This document shows positions 1 to 9,805 of a DNA stretch of 64,000 bases, piece by piece. Source of the stretch: an uncultured Pelagibacteraceae bacterium. GTDB taxonomy: Bacteria; Pseudomonadota; Alphaproteobacteria; Pelagibacterales; Pelagibacteraceae. Below the pieces are notes generated by a model, which did no database searches, had not been told where the DNA came from, and saw only the letters and a program-made list of their open reading frames with translations. Position numbers and translations under genes: made by a program. The stretch is taken from NCBI GenBank assembly GCA_902591775.1, contig CACJBW010000002.1:32374-96373 (forward strand), in the 5' to 3' direction. Position 1 is the stretch's first letter. Each line of letters starts with the position of its first letter.

Positions 1-1341
1 TCTTATGCAAGGCCTGGAGATTACGTCATTTTTAAAGCTCTAAAAGATTTAACATGTGGAACTACTGCATGCCCTAGTGATATTGATAGCTGTAATGGAT
101 GGAACCCTACTGATATTTTTGTTAGAACTTATGAGAAAAGCAAAGAATTTACTAAATCATATGGTTTTAGAATGAAAACAGATTCAGAAAATAAACTTAC
201 AAGAAATACCGGTTTCTATGAAAGAACATCAAAATTAACTAGAAACTTTGTCGATGCTAGAGGTTTTTGGTTACCAAATGATTATACAAAACATGGCGTA
301 ATTAATGAATACAATGCATGCAGAGAAGACGCCGTCCTAATTGACTTATCTTCATTAAGGAAATTTGAAATTCTTGGTCCAGATGCTGAAGAATTAATGA
401 ATTATACATTAACTCGAAATGTAAAAAAACTTTCAGTTGGTCAAATTGTTTATTCAGCAATGTGTTATGAAAATGGAACTATGTTTGATGATGGAACGTT
501 ATTAAAACTTAGTGATCATGGTTTTAGATGGATTTGTGGTGATGAATATGGAGGTGAGTGGCTTAAAGAACAAGCTAAGAAAAAAAATTATAAAGTTCAT
601 ATCAAAAATTCTACTGACCAAATAAATAATTTATCTTTACAAGGTCCCAAAAGTAGAAAAATTTTAGAAAAAATAATTTTTACTCCCCCTACCCAACCCT
701 CTATATTAGAATTGGAATGGTTTAGATTTACAATTTGTCGATTGGAAGAATTAAACGGAATACCATTAATTGTTTCAAGAACAGGTTACACTGGTGAACT
801 TGGTTTTGAAATTTGGTGTCATCCAAGTAATGCTACTACAGTTTGGGATAAGGTAATGGAAGCAGGAAAAGATGAAGGTTTGATACCAGCTGGTTTTGCT
901 GCTTTAGATCTTTTAAGAATTGAAGCTGGTTTAATTTTATTTGGTAATGAATTTGACGGACAACAAGATCCGTTTGAAGCAGGAATTGGGTTTTCAGTTC
1001 CTTTAAAATCCAAAACAGAGGATTTTATTGGAAGAGAAAATTTAATTAAGAGAAAAGAAAATCCTCAAAAAAAACTAGTAGGGCTAGAGTTAATAGGTAA
1101 AGAAATTGCAAATCATGGAGATTGCGTTCATATTGGAAGATCTCAGGTTGGAATTATAACTAGTGGATGCATTTCTCCGACATTAAATAAAAATATTGCA
1201 TTATGTAGAATAGATGTAGGTCACTCAGAATTAGGTAATGAAGTTGAAATTGGAAAAATAGATGGACATCAAAAAAGAATACCTGCAAAAATTGTTGGAT
1301 TTCCTCATTACGATCCAAAGAAAACTAAAGTAAGATCTTAA
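1..1341 (+). CDS. DUF1989 (urea carboxylase-associated-like) C-terminal segment fused in frame to GcvT/aminomethyltransferase-family protein; 5' end outside window
   Basis: Frame 1 is open from base 1 (SYARPGDYVIFKALKDLTCGTTACPSDIDSCNGWNPTDIFVRTYEKSKEF...) and runs without a stop into the ORF called at 172. The C-terminal part has GcvT motifs (DLSSLRKFEILGPDAEELMN, SRTGYTGELGFEIWC, GLIPAGFAALDLLRIEAGL). Confidence 0.8.
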   Translation, partial: SYARPGDYVIFKALKDLTCGTTACPSDIDSCNGWNPTDIFVRTYEKSKEFTKSYGFRMKTDSENKLTRNTGFYERTSKLTRNFVDARGFWLPNDYTKHGVINEYNACREDAVLIDLSSLRKFEILGPDAEELMNYTLTRNVKKLSVGQIVYSAMCYENGTMFDDGTLLKLSDHGFRWICGDEYGGEWLKEQAKKKNYKVHIKNSTDQINNLSLQGPKSRKILEKIIFTPPTQPSILELEWFRFTICRLEELNGIPLIVSRTGYTGELGFEIWCHPSNATTVWDKVMEAGKDEGLIPAGFAALDLLRIEAGLILFGNEFDGQQDPFEAGIGFSVPLKSKTEDFIGRENLIKRKENPQKKLVGLELIGKEIANHGDCVHIGRSQVGIITSGCISPTLNKNIALCRIDVGHSELGNEVEIGKIDGHQKRIPAKIVGFPHYDPKKTKVRS

Positions 1342-1691
1342 TGGCTAAATCAACTAAGGATTTGTTAGAGTTTTGGGAAGATCAAATGAAACTTTCACAC
1401 ACATCAAGTAACTATTTTTTTAGAAAATCACCTTCTCACTATCATATGATGCTTCTAGTTATGTCAGCATTTAAGCAAAAACAGAACTTATCAGTAGAGG
1501 AGCTAAAAACAAAACTATTTAAAACATCTAGACCAAAATCTGCATTAATAATTAATGAGGCATGTGAAAAAGGTTTTTTTTATTTAGAAAAAACCGCTCA
1601 AGATCAAAGAAAAAAACATATAAAACCAAGTGCTTCGTTTATCTCAGAATTTAACGATTATTTATCTACTCTTAAAAATTTGAGCTTTTAA
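1341..1691 (+). CDS. small putative winged-helix (MarR-like) regulator
   Basis: 116-aa ORF starting at the stop of the upstream gene; helical pattern with 'NLSVEELKTKLFKTSRPKSALIINEACEKGFFYLEKT' resembling a wHTH. Confidence 0.5.
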   Translation: MAKSTKDLLEFWEDQMKLSHTSSNYFFRKSPSHYHMMLLVMSAFKQKQNLSVEELKTKLFKTSRPKSALIINEACEKGFFYLEKTAQDQRKKHIKPSASFISEFNDYLSTLKNLSF

Positions 1692-1788
1692 CAATAATCA
1701 AATCCTAAGTTCTATAAGTTTTTATTTCTAAATTTTATATATAAAAAAAATTATATATTTAACCCTTTTCAAAAAATAGTGTTTAAAT

Positions 1789-3114
1789 ATGTCATTGCCG
1801 ACAAAAGCAAAAGTAGTAATCGTTGGAGGGGGAATTCACGGCCTAAGTACTGCTTGGAAACTTTCCGAAACTTACAAAAATCCAGGTGATATTGTAGTAT
1901 TAGAAAAAAAAGATACCGCAGCTGGCGCAAGTGGTATTGCGTGTGGTGTTGTAAGAAATAATTATTTTCAGCCTGCAATGAGAGAATTAATGGCTCATTC
2001 AGTTTCAGTTTGGGAGAGTGATCCTAAGGCATTTAAATATAATGCAGTTGGTTATTTACAAATTTCACCAGAAGTAATGCATGCAGATGTTGCAACTATT
2101 TACGAACAACAAAAAGCAATTGGTTATGAATCTGAATTTATAGAAGGTGAAAAAGATTGCATGAAATATATGAAAGCTATGTTTAGTGATTGGCAAGCAC
2201 AAGGTATAACTTCTGTTCTTCATGAAAAAAAAGGTGGATACGCTTTTAATAAAGATTCAATTAAAGCACTTGAACACAAATCTACTTCAAATGGTGTTGA
2301 AGTAAAGAAAGGTGTTAAAGTCACTGGCTTCAAAAGAGGAAGTAACAGCAAAGCCGTTACAGGAGTTGAAACAGACAAAGGTACAATTGAATGTGAACAA
2401 GTTGTCGTTGGAGCAGGTCCTTGGGCAAGAGATTTTTGGAATATGTTAGAACTTCCTAAAACTGCAAATATTAAAGGTAAAGATGGCAGAATTCATGAAA
2501 CCGACATGTGGAAATATTGGATGCTTCAAGAGGGTGTACTTGGTGTAGAACCAGATTTTTTAAAAATGGACAACGGTGAACAGCCACCTGTAATCCATGT
2601 AGACTCAACAGCTCCTTTATATTCAGACAAAACTAAAAAATTAATTACAGATAAAATTTGGGGAATATATTACAAACCAGATATTGACGGACTTGGAGTT
2701 CAAGGTGGAACTTCACCTTACATTGTTGATAAACATTTTGATCAAGTAAACGTCGATCCGTATGGAATAGAGTCCCCTGAATATCAAACAACAGAAGCTT
2801 TTAATGATATGTGGTGTTCAGCTTTAGCTCATTGTCAAAAAAGATTTGAAGGAAAATCAGATTTATATAGAAAAGGACCATCAGGCGGACTTGGATGTAT
2901 GACACCAGATTCTTTTCCAATTTTCGATAGATTTTTAGAAAACGTTTATATGATAGCAGACTCTAACCATGGTTATAAAATGATCGGAGTTGGAGAGCTA
3001 GTAGCAAAAGAAATTTTAGGTACAGAGAGTGAATTATTAAAACCGTTTAGATTCAATCGTTACGCGAAAGGTGAATTGCATCCGACATCTAACAGTCCTT
3101 TCCCTTGGAGTTAA
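1789..3114 (+). CDS. FAD-dependent oxidoreductase (DadA / sarcosine-dimethylglycine dehydrogenase-like)
   Basis: N-terminal Rossmann motif KVVIVGGGIHGLSTAWKLSE and DAO-type C-terminus (GGLGCMTPDSFPIFDRF...NHGYKMIGVGELVAKEI). Confidence 0.85.
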   Translation: MSLPTKAKVVIVGGGIHGLSTAWKLSETYKNPGDIVVLEKKDTAAGASGIACGVVRNNYFQPAMRELMAHSVSVWESDPKAFKYNAVGYLQISPEVMHADVATIYEQQKAIGYESEFIEGEKDCMKYMKAMFSDWQAQGITSVLHEKKGGYAFNKDSIKALEHKSTSNGVEVKKGVKVTGFKRGSNSKAVTGVETDKGTIECEQVVVGAGPWARDFWNMLELPKTANIKGKDGRIHETDMWKYWMLQEGVLGVEPDFLKMDNGEQPPVIHVDSTAPLYSDKTKKLITDKIWGIYYKPDIDGLGVQGGTSPYIVDKHFDQVNVDPYGIESPEYQTTEAFNDMWCSALAHCQKRFEGKSDLYRKGPSGGLGCMTPDSFPIFDRFLENVYMIADSNHGYKMIGVGELVAKEILGTESELLKPFRFNRYAKGELHPTSNSPFPWS

Positions 3115-3180
3115 TTTATCTAAGTAGACAGATGTTTTTTTTTCAGTTAACTTTTTATTCTAAAAATTCTTAGGGGGAAA

Positions 3181-4650
3181 ATGACTGATCTAGAAAAACA
3201 TGTAAATCAACCAGGCAGAGCAAAGTTAGTTAAAAAAGTAAGAGAAAAAATTAACGAATTAGGAATAACATACATATATTATCAATTCATTTCGGTAACA
3301 GGTAGAGTAGTAGGAAAAGGTATTCCTGCGGATCATTGGGAGAGGACTGCTGAAAAAGGTTTTCAATTAGTATATGGAGCAACAGCAAATTTATTTTTGG
3401 ATAGGCATAATAACTACATTGGTTATGGACCAGAGGCCATGGAGTTGGTGGGGATACCAGACCCAGAAACTTTTGTACAATTACCATGGGATAAAAGAGT
3501 TGGAAGAGTTTTTGTAACGTGTTTTAGAAATAGAGAGGAGAGAAAAAACCCTGGTGGGCACTTGACTTCTGATTGCAGAGGAAATTTAAGAATTTTTAGT
3601 GATGAATTTAAGAAGAAACATGGACTAGAATTAAGAGTTGGGACTGAACCAGAAATGATGTGGCTAACTAAAAATGATGATGGAACTCCAACTGGTAAAG
3701 GTTTTTCCAAACCTTTTTGTTATCATATTGATCAATTCGAGTCGTTAAGACCAGTTTTTATGAAAGTAATAGAATATTCAAAAGCGATGGGATTAGACAT
3801 GATACAAGGAGATCATGAAGATGCTCCTGGACAGCTAGAACTAAATTGGACTTATGATAATGTTTTAAGAAATGCTGATAGATTATCAACATATAGGCAA
3901 ATTTGTGCACAAGTTGCTAGAGAACACAATCTAATAGCTTGCTTTATGACTAAACCATTTATGGGTGTGTCTGCAAGTGGATGTCACACAAACATGTCTT
4001 TATGGAAAGGTGGAAAAGTTTCTGTTAACAAATTAGGAAATAAAAAACTTCCAGGAGTTGAAGAAGTATTTAGTTATGTATCTGGCGGAACAAACACTTT
4101 TATGCCAGACACAAAGGATATGCAGTTGCCTGGAAAAATTGGACTTCAATCAATCGCTGGTATAATGAAACATTTACCAGCTTTGACAGCTCTAGGATCA
4201 TCTACGGTAAATTCATATCGAAGATTGTGGGACCAGGGGTTTTGGGCACCAGTATATGCGGACTGGGGATATCAAAATAGAACTTGTGGATTAAGAGTTT
4301 CAGCACCTGGAAGATTTGAGTATAGATCTGTTGACTCTATGCATAATCCATACTTACTAGGTGCAGCTTTGCTAAAAGCTTGTGATGAAGGAATATCAAA
4401 AAAAATGAAACCGGCTAAACCAGAGTCTAGAAATATTTATGAGGCTCAGAAAGCTGGTAAAGATGTTAAAAAATTACCACTAAGTCTTGGTGAAGCATTA
4501 AATAGACTTGCTGAGGATGAAGTAATCAAATCAGCAATGCCTGACGAGATGTATAAAGTTTTTCATTGGTATAAAAACGATGAGTGGGAAAGATTTCTTG
4601 GAGCAACAACTCAATGGGATCTTGATACATACTTGGATTGCTTACCATAA
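3181..4650 (+). CDS. gmaS: glutamine synthetase-like, probable gamma-glutamylmethylamide synthetase
   Basis: GS-family motifs (GTEPEMM, GDHEDAPGQLELNWTYDN, SGCHTNMSLW, NSYRRL, RFEYRSVDSMHNPYL); directly followed by glxB/C/D-like genes, as in N-methylglutamate pathway clusters. Confidence 0.8.
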   Translation: MTDLEKHVNQPGRAKLVKKVREKINELGITYIYYQFISVTGRVVGKGIPADHWERTAEKGFQLVYGATANLFLDRHNNYIGYGPEAMELVGIPDPETFVQLPWDKRVGRVFVTCFRNREERKNPGGHLTSDCRGNLRIFSDEFKKKHGLELRVGTEPEMMWLTKNDDGTPTGKGFSKPFCYHIDQFESLRPVFMKVIEYSKAMGLDMIQGDHEDAPGQLELNWTYDNVLRNADRLSTYRQICAQVAREHNLIACFMTKPFMGVSASGCHTNMSLWKGGKVSVNKLGNKKLPGVEEVFSYVSGGTNTFMPDTKDMQLPGKIGLQSIAGIMKHLPALTALGSSTVNSYRRLWDQGFWAPVYADWGYQNRTCGLRVSAPGRFEYRSVDSMHNPYLLGAALLKACDEGISKKMKPAKPESRNIYEAQKAGKDVKKLPLSLGEALNRLAEDEVIKSAMPDEMYKVFHWYKNDEWERFLGATTQWDLDTYLDCLP

Positions 4651-4671
4651 GGTAAATTAGGAAAGGAAAAA

Positions 4672-5613
4672 ATGTGCGGAATTGCGGGACTAATCCATAG
4701 AGGAAAATCCTCTGATGTAGGAAATGAATTACAGTTAATGCTTCAAGCATTAAAACATAGAGGTCCTGACTCAACTGGATACGCTCTCTATGCAGATAAT
4801 GATGGAGAAAATTTCATAATGAGATTTAAAGTTGGGGAAAATGTTGGAGAAGGAAGCACATCAGTTAATGAAGATGATAGTGTTTATGACAAAAGAAAAG
4901 AACTTGTCGACCAGATGCTAAAAAACCTTAATGCTACAGTTGTAAAAGAAGAAAAGTTAACTCCTTACTCTTACAGATATGAAATGAAATATGATCAGGA
5001 TTTAATGGAGTTTTCAAAAAAAATCGAAAGCATAGAGAGTGTGGAGATATTGTCTATTGGTAAATCATTAGAATTAATCAAAGATCTAGGAGATGCTCAG
5101 GCAGTTTCTGAAAGATATGATCTAGCAAAAGTTAAAGGAACCCATGGTATTGGACATGCTAGAATGGCAACTGAATCTGGCGTAGATATTAAATCTGCTC
5201 ATCCATTTTGGGGTTATCCTTTCAGTGATGTATCAGTTGTACACAACGGTCAACTTACAAACTATTGGAATAATAGAAGAGTGTTAGAGAATAAAGGTAT
5301 GAGATTTATGTCTGAATGTGACTCTGAATTAATTGCAGTTTATTTAGCAGAAAAAATGAGAAATGGCGCATCTTTGGAAGAAGGTATGAAAGATAGTTTA
5401 TCTGGCTTAGATGGTGTATTTACATATTTTGTTGCAACAAAAGATTCTTTAGGAATGGCAAAAGATACGATGGCTGCAAAACCATTGGTATTATACGAGT
5501 CAGATGATTTAGTAGCAATGGGTTCTGAGGAAATAGCTATAAGATCTATTTTACCACAAGAGATAGACACATATGATCCATTTGATGGAGAGGTTAAAGT
5601 ATGGCAAATTTAA
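4672..5613 (+). CDS. glxB: class II glutamine amidotransferase, N-methylglutamate synthase subunit A-like (GlxB)
   Basis: MCGIAGLIHRGK start with Cys2 and LKHRGPDSTGYALY, GIGHARMATESGVD, VVHNGQLTNYWNNRR motifs. Confidence 0.85.
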   Translation: MCGIAGLIHRGKSSDVGNELQLMLQALKHRGPDSTGYALYADNDGENFIMRFKVGENVGEGSTSVNEDDSVYDKRKELVDQMLKNLNATVVKEEKLTPYSYRYEMKYDQDLMEFSKKIESIESVEILSIGKSLELIKDLGDAQAVSERYDLAKVKGTHGIGHARMATESGVDIKSAHPFWGYPFSDVSVVHNGQLTNYWNNRRVLENKGMRFMSECDSELIAVYLAEKMRNGASLEEGMKDSLSGLDGVFTYFVATKDSLGMAKDTMAAKPLVLYESDDLVAMGSEEIAIRSILPQEIDTYDPFDGEVKVWQI

Positions 5614-6455
5614 AAACGACTGAGAAAAAAACTAAAGCACAATCAATGGGACTTCATAGTGAAGTCTTAACAGGAAAAACTCAACAAAAATTTTTTAACC
5701 CTGATGAGGCAGAAAACTTTTACTATTGGGGAACTTATGATGTTGATTTTAATAAAAGAATTGATCTTGATGTAAATGATCTAGATTGTAAAGAGGCAAA
5801 CAAAAAAATTGATGAACTTATGAGTCAAGGTTATGGAACAATAGTTATAAAGAACCCACAAGGAAAACATAGTTTAGGTGTTGGGGTGTTAAATAAATTA
5901 AATTTAATATTTGAAGGAAGTTTGGGTTATTTTGGTGTTGGTTCTATTGATGGTCCAACGGTAAGAATTAATGGTAGAGTTGGATGGTCATGTGCAGAAA
6001 ATATGATGGCAGGAAAAGTAGTAATAGAAAAAAATGCAGGATCATGTTTTGGTGCAGCAGTTAGAGGTGGAGATTTAATATGTAAGGGTAGCGTTGGCGC
6101 TAGAACAGGAATTGATCAAAAAGGTGGAACAATTATTGTTGGTGGTGACGCTGGAGCATTCACTGGCTTTATGATGCAAAGAGGAAGAATAATAATTTTA
6201 GGTAATGTCGGTATAAACCTTGGAGACTCCATGTATGATGGAACTATTTATGTGGGTGGAAAAATTGGATCATTTGGTAGTGATGCGATTGAGTCACCTA
6301 TGACAAAAAGTGATATAGATTGGATCAAAAGAAAACTTAAAGTAGCCGAGATCGGTGAAAATTTTGATGTTTCAAAGATGACAAAAGTCGTTGCAGGTAA
6401 AAAACTCTGGAATTATGATGCTTTAGAACCAACCGAGAAAAAAGGAGCAATTTAA
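5601..6455 (+). CDS. glxC: GltB C-terminal (GXGXG)-like protein, N-methylglutamate synthase subunit B-like (GlxC)
   Basis: Repeated Gly-rich GXGXG beta-helix pattern (GSLGYFGVGSIDGPTVRINGRVGWSCAENMMAGKVVIEKNAGSCFGAAVRGGDLICKGSVGARTG); overlaps glxB end. Confidence 0.85.
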   Translation: MANLKTTEKKTKAQSMGLHSEVLTGKTQQKFFNPDEAENFYYWGTYDVDFNKRIDLDVNDLDCKEANKKIDELMSQGYGTIVIKNPQGKHSLGVGVLNKLNLIFEGSLGYFGVGSIDGPTVRINGRVGWSCAENMMAGKVVIEKNAGSCFGAAVRGGDLICKGSVGARTGIDQKGGTIIVGGDAGAFTGFMMQRGRIIILGNVGINLGDSMYDGTIYVGGKIGSFGSDAIESPMTKSDIDWIKRKLKVAEIGENFDVSKMTKVVAGKKLWNYDALEPTEKKGAI

Positions 6456-7849
6456 TGGCAAAGAAAAAAAACGGAAAATTAAATGGTCATTCCAACGGGA
6501 ATGGTGGAAGTGAATTTTCAAAAAGAAATAAAAGTTTATTAGGTTATAACGCTATATTTACACCTGAGGTAATCGACGACATTCACATAAAGGCTCAGTT
6601 AGGAAGATACCGAATGAGAGGTATGGCTCTAATGAAAAAGATTCCTACCTTTGATGATTTAGTTTTTTTACCTGGAACTCTCACAAGATTTGTAATCGAG
6701 GGTTATAGAGAAAAATGTGAAACAAAAACTATCATTGGTCCAAGATGTGAAAATCCAGTAGAATTAGATATTCCAGTTTATATTACAGGTATGAGTTTTG
6801 GAGCTTTGTCCTATGAAGCAAAAACAGCGCTTGCAAGAGGAGCGACTATGGCCGGTAGCGCAACATGTTCAGGTGAAGGTGGAATGATACCTGATGAAAG
6901 AAGATATTCAGAAAAATGGTACTATCAATGTATTCAATCAAGATATGGATTTAATCCTCATCATGCTCAACTTGCTGATGGAATTGAAGTGTTTATTGGT
7001 CAAGGACAAAAAGTTGGAATGGGTGGTCACTTGATGGGTCAAAAAGTTACTGACCAAGTAGCAGAGATGAGATCACTACCAGCTGGCATTGATCAAAGAT
7101 CGCCTGCTAGACATCCTGATTGGTTAGGACCAGATGATTTAGCTTTAAAAGTCCAAGAGCTAAGAGAATTAACAAAAAATAAAGTTCCAATACAATTAAA
7201 ACTTGGAGCAGCAAAAGTTTATGACGATGTTCGTATGGCAGCTAAATGTGATCCAGACTCAATTTATTTAGATGGTATGGAAGGTTCAACAGGAGCTGGT
7301 CCACATATTGCAGCAGCAAACACAGGTATACCTGGAATAGCTGCAATTAGAGAAGCAAGAAGAGCAATAGATGATGTTGGTAAAACTGGAAAAGTTACTC
7401 TTATTTATGCGGGTGGAGTTAGAGACGGAGCTGACATGGCAAAAGCATTAGCTCTTGGAGCAGATGCTATTGCTATAGGTACGGGCGCTATGATTGCACT
7501 AAACTGTAATAAAGAAATTCCAGAGTCTAATTTTGAAAAGGAAATGGGAGTGCCAGCAGGTCATTGTTATCACTGTCATACTGGTCGTTGCCCAGTTGGT
7601 GTTGCTACTCAGGATCCCAAATTGAGAAAAAGACTAAACCCAGATGAGGCAGCTCTTAGAGTTTATAATTACTTACATACTATGACACTAGAAGCTCAAT
7701 TATTAGCTAGAGCTTGTGGTAAAACAAATATCCATTCATTAGAGCCAGAAGATATGGCAGCTTTAACAATGGAAGCTTCTGCATTAGCAAAAGTACCACT
7801 TTCTGGAACAAATCACACAGTAGGAGTTGACGACTTTCATAAAATATAA
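6455..7849 (+). CDS. glxD: glutamate synthase-like FMN-binding large domain, N-methylglutamate synthase subunit C-like (GlxD)
   Basis: MSFGALSYEAKTALARGA, IYLDGMEGSTGAGPHIAAANTGIPG, CYHCHTGRCPVGVATQDP motifs; overlaps glxC. Confidence 0.88.
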   Translation: MAKKKNGKLNGHSNGNGGSEFSKRNKSLLGYNAIFTPEVIDDIHIKAQLGRYRMRGMALMKKIPTFDDLVFLPGTLTRFVIEGYREKCETKTIIGPRCENPVELDIPVYITGMSFGALSYEAKTALARGATMAGSATCSGEGGMIPDERRYSEKWYYQCIQSRYGFNPHHAQLADGIEVFIGQGQKVGMGGHLMGQKVTDQVAEMRSLPAGIDQRSPARHPDWLGPDDLALKVQELRELTKNKVPIQLKLGAAKVYDDVRMAAKCDPDSIYLDGMEGSTGAGPHIAAANTGIPGIAAIREARRAIDDVGKTGKVTLIYAGGVRDGADMAKALALGADAIAIGTGAMIALNCNKEIPESNFEKEMGVPAGHCYHCHTGRCPVGVATQDPKLRKRLNPDEAALRVYNYLHTMTLEAQLLARACGKTNIHSLEPEDMAALTMEASALAKVPLSGTNHTVGVDDFHKI

Positions 7850-7851
7850 TT

Positions 7852-8259
7852 ATGCCAAAGAAAAAAAGTAAAAAATCGAGCAAAAAAACAGCTAAAGGTC
7901 AGTTAGGTAAAAAGAAAGAAACTGCTCGAGAAAAGATGATAGGTCAAACTATTGGTTATAGGTATGATGTAAATTTATTGCCAGACTATTCAAGAATAAC
8001 TCCTTTCCTAAAAAAATATATTGAAGCAATGGGTTGGGATGATTTAAATTGGTTGGAAGATGTTCACATGGGGTATGAAGAAGATAGACCTGCAGTTTTT
8101 GATAGAAACGCAAATGGTTGGGTTACTATTCCAAAAAAAATCAAATTACCAAATAATCAACAAGATAGAGACATGATAGCAAGAGAACTATTGGTAAAAT
8201 TTCAAATGTCACCAAATCACCCATTAGTAGATTTAAAAAAAGCTTATCGGAAATTTTAG
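7852..8259 (+). CDS. conserved-looking hypothetical protein with lysine-rich N-terminal tail
   Basis: 135-aa ORF 2 nt after glxD; MPKKKSKKSSKKTAKGQLGKKKE tail followed by a folded-looking region. Confidence 0.65.
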   Translation: MPKKKSKKSSKKTAKGQLGKKKETAREKMIGQTIGYRYDVNLLPDYSRITPFLKKYIEAMGWDDLNWLEDVHMGYEEDRPAVFDRNANGWVTIPKKIKLPNNQQDRDMIARELLVKFQMSPNHPLVDLKKAYRKF

Positions 8260-8288
8260 AATCATCAACAATTTATATATACTTATAG

Positions 8289-8302
8289 TTGTAATATTAC
8301 AA
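8289..8302. promoter_or_regulatory. perfect 14-bp dyad upstream of amtB (TTGTAATATTACAA)
   Basis: Perfect palindrome in the 134-bp gap before the ammonium transporter ORF. Confidence 0.3.
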
Positions 8303-8393
8303 ATTTGTATTGATATAATTGTTTTATTTAAGATTGATCCAATAATTCGAAATAATAATATTTAAATAATTTGTTTAAACAATTGGAGGTTAA

Positions 8394-9794
8394 ATGACTG
8401 ACGAACTCGGTGCATTGACAACCATATTCACAGAATTTTACTATTGGATAACAGTAGTACTAATGTTTCTTATCCACGTAGGATTCTGTATGTATGAAGT
8501 TGGAGCTTCCCGATACAAACATCATCAACATACATTAATGAAAAACACAATGCTGATACCTTTAGTAACAGTAACTTGGTTTTTATTTGGTTGGTGGATT
8601 TATTGGGCATTTCCAACTGGGCCAGGTCTTGCACCATCAATAATGAATGAAAGCGCAGCGCTAATTACAGATGACTCAGCTTTTAGTGCTAAGTGGTATC
8701 TGCCAAATAGTGAATTGATGGCAGTAAACTTAGGAGATCATATTAGTGGAGTATTTTGGGCTGCATTTTTACTTTTCTCATGGACAGCTGCATCCATTGT
8801 ATCAGGTGCTGTAATTGAAAGAATTACTACTTTTGCTTTTGGAATTCTTGCGATTGCAATTGGATCTGTATTTTGGAGCATAGATGCTGCATGGGGATGG
8901 CACTTTGACGGATGGATGTTGAAGATACTCGGTTACCATGATGCTTATGCCTCAGGAGTAATTCACGCAGTAGCAGGTGGATTTGCTTTAGGTGTACTTG
9001 CTGTTTTGGGACCAAGAATTGGAAAATTTTCATCAAGTGGTGAACCTAGAAACATAGGACCAAGAAATCCTTGGTTAGTAACTGTTGGATTATTCTTAAT
9101 TTATACTGGTTTTTGGGGATTTTATGCTGCTTGTAATATTCCAATTTACGATCTTGGACCTGAGTATGGCATGGAAGGTGTAACCTACTTTACCGCAACC
9201 ACAATTTATGTAACGCCAACCACACTTAGTGGTATAACAATGAACTTTTTAATGTCTCTCTCAGGAGGATTGTTAGCAGGTTATGTTGTTTCCAAAGGTG
9301 ATCCTTTCTGGACTTACTCAAGTGGTTTAGCTGGAATAATCTGTGCCTCTGCGGGAAATGACTTATATCATCCAATACAATCTTTGATAATTGGAATGAT
9401 TGGTGTCGTTATAGCTTACAAAATGCATTACTGGGTTGAACGTAGGTTCAAAATTGATGATGCAGTTGGAGCAGTGGCAGTTCATGGTTACGCTGGGTTT
9501 GCAGGACTTGTGATATGCGGTTTTGTATTAAATGGATACCCTTCTTCAGGATACAGTGTTGGTGCTATGTGGGATGGAACTACATACGCTGCAATAAATC
9601 CTTTAGGAATGTTCATAGGTGCAATAATCATGTTCTTTGTTCTTGGAATGATCCCAGGCTATATTATAGCAAGAGTCTTAAATGGTATTGGCAAACTCAG
9701 AATACCAAGAGAAGTTGAGTTAGCTGGTTTAGACTATCAAATAATGGAGGAAGCAAAAGAAGATGAACGCACTGTTGCTTCTTCAAGTAGTTAA
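8394..9794 (+). CDS. amtB: ammonium transporter
   Basis: Multi-TM protein with Amt-type motifs (IDAAWGWHFDGWM, SGVIHAVAGGFALG, GAVAVHGYAGFAGLVICG); GGAGG ribosome-binding site before ATG. Confidence 0.88.
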   Translation: MTDELGALTTIFTEFYYWITVVLMFLIHVGFCMYEVGASRYKHHQHTLMKNTMLIPLVTVTWFLFGWWIYWAFPTGPGLAPSIMNESAALITDDSAFSAKWYLPNSELMAVNLGDHISGVFWAAFLLFSWTAASIVSGAVIERITTFAFGILAIAIGSVFWSIDAAWGWHFDGWMLKILGYHDAYASGVIHAVAGGFALGVLAVLGPRIGKFSSSGEPRNIGPRNPWLVTVGLFLIYTGFWGFYAACNIPIYDLGPEYGMEGVTYFTATTIYVTPTTLSGITMNFLMSLSGGLLAGYVVSKGDPFWTYSSGLAGIICASAGNDLYHPIQSLIIGMIGVVIAYKMHYWVERRFKIDDAVGAVAVHGYAGFAGLVICGFVLNGYPSSGYSVGAMWDGTTYAAINPLGMFIGAIIMFFVLGMIPGYIIARVLNGIGKLRIPREVELAGLDYQIMEEAKEDERTVASSSS

Positions 9795-9805
9795 AGGAGG
9801 ATAAT

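Noticed and set aside
1692-1788. AT-rich palindromic stretch (TATATATAAAAAAAATTATATA)
   Set aside because: Low-complexity AT sequence; dyads of this kind are expected by chance and no U-tract hairpin or conserved motif could be supported.
3423-3710. 95-aa minus-strand ORF inside the gmaS-like gene
   Set aside because: Shadow ORF fully antisense to a strongly supported GS-family gene; no recognisable domain.
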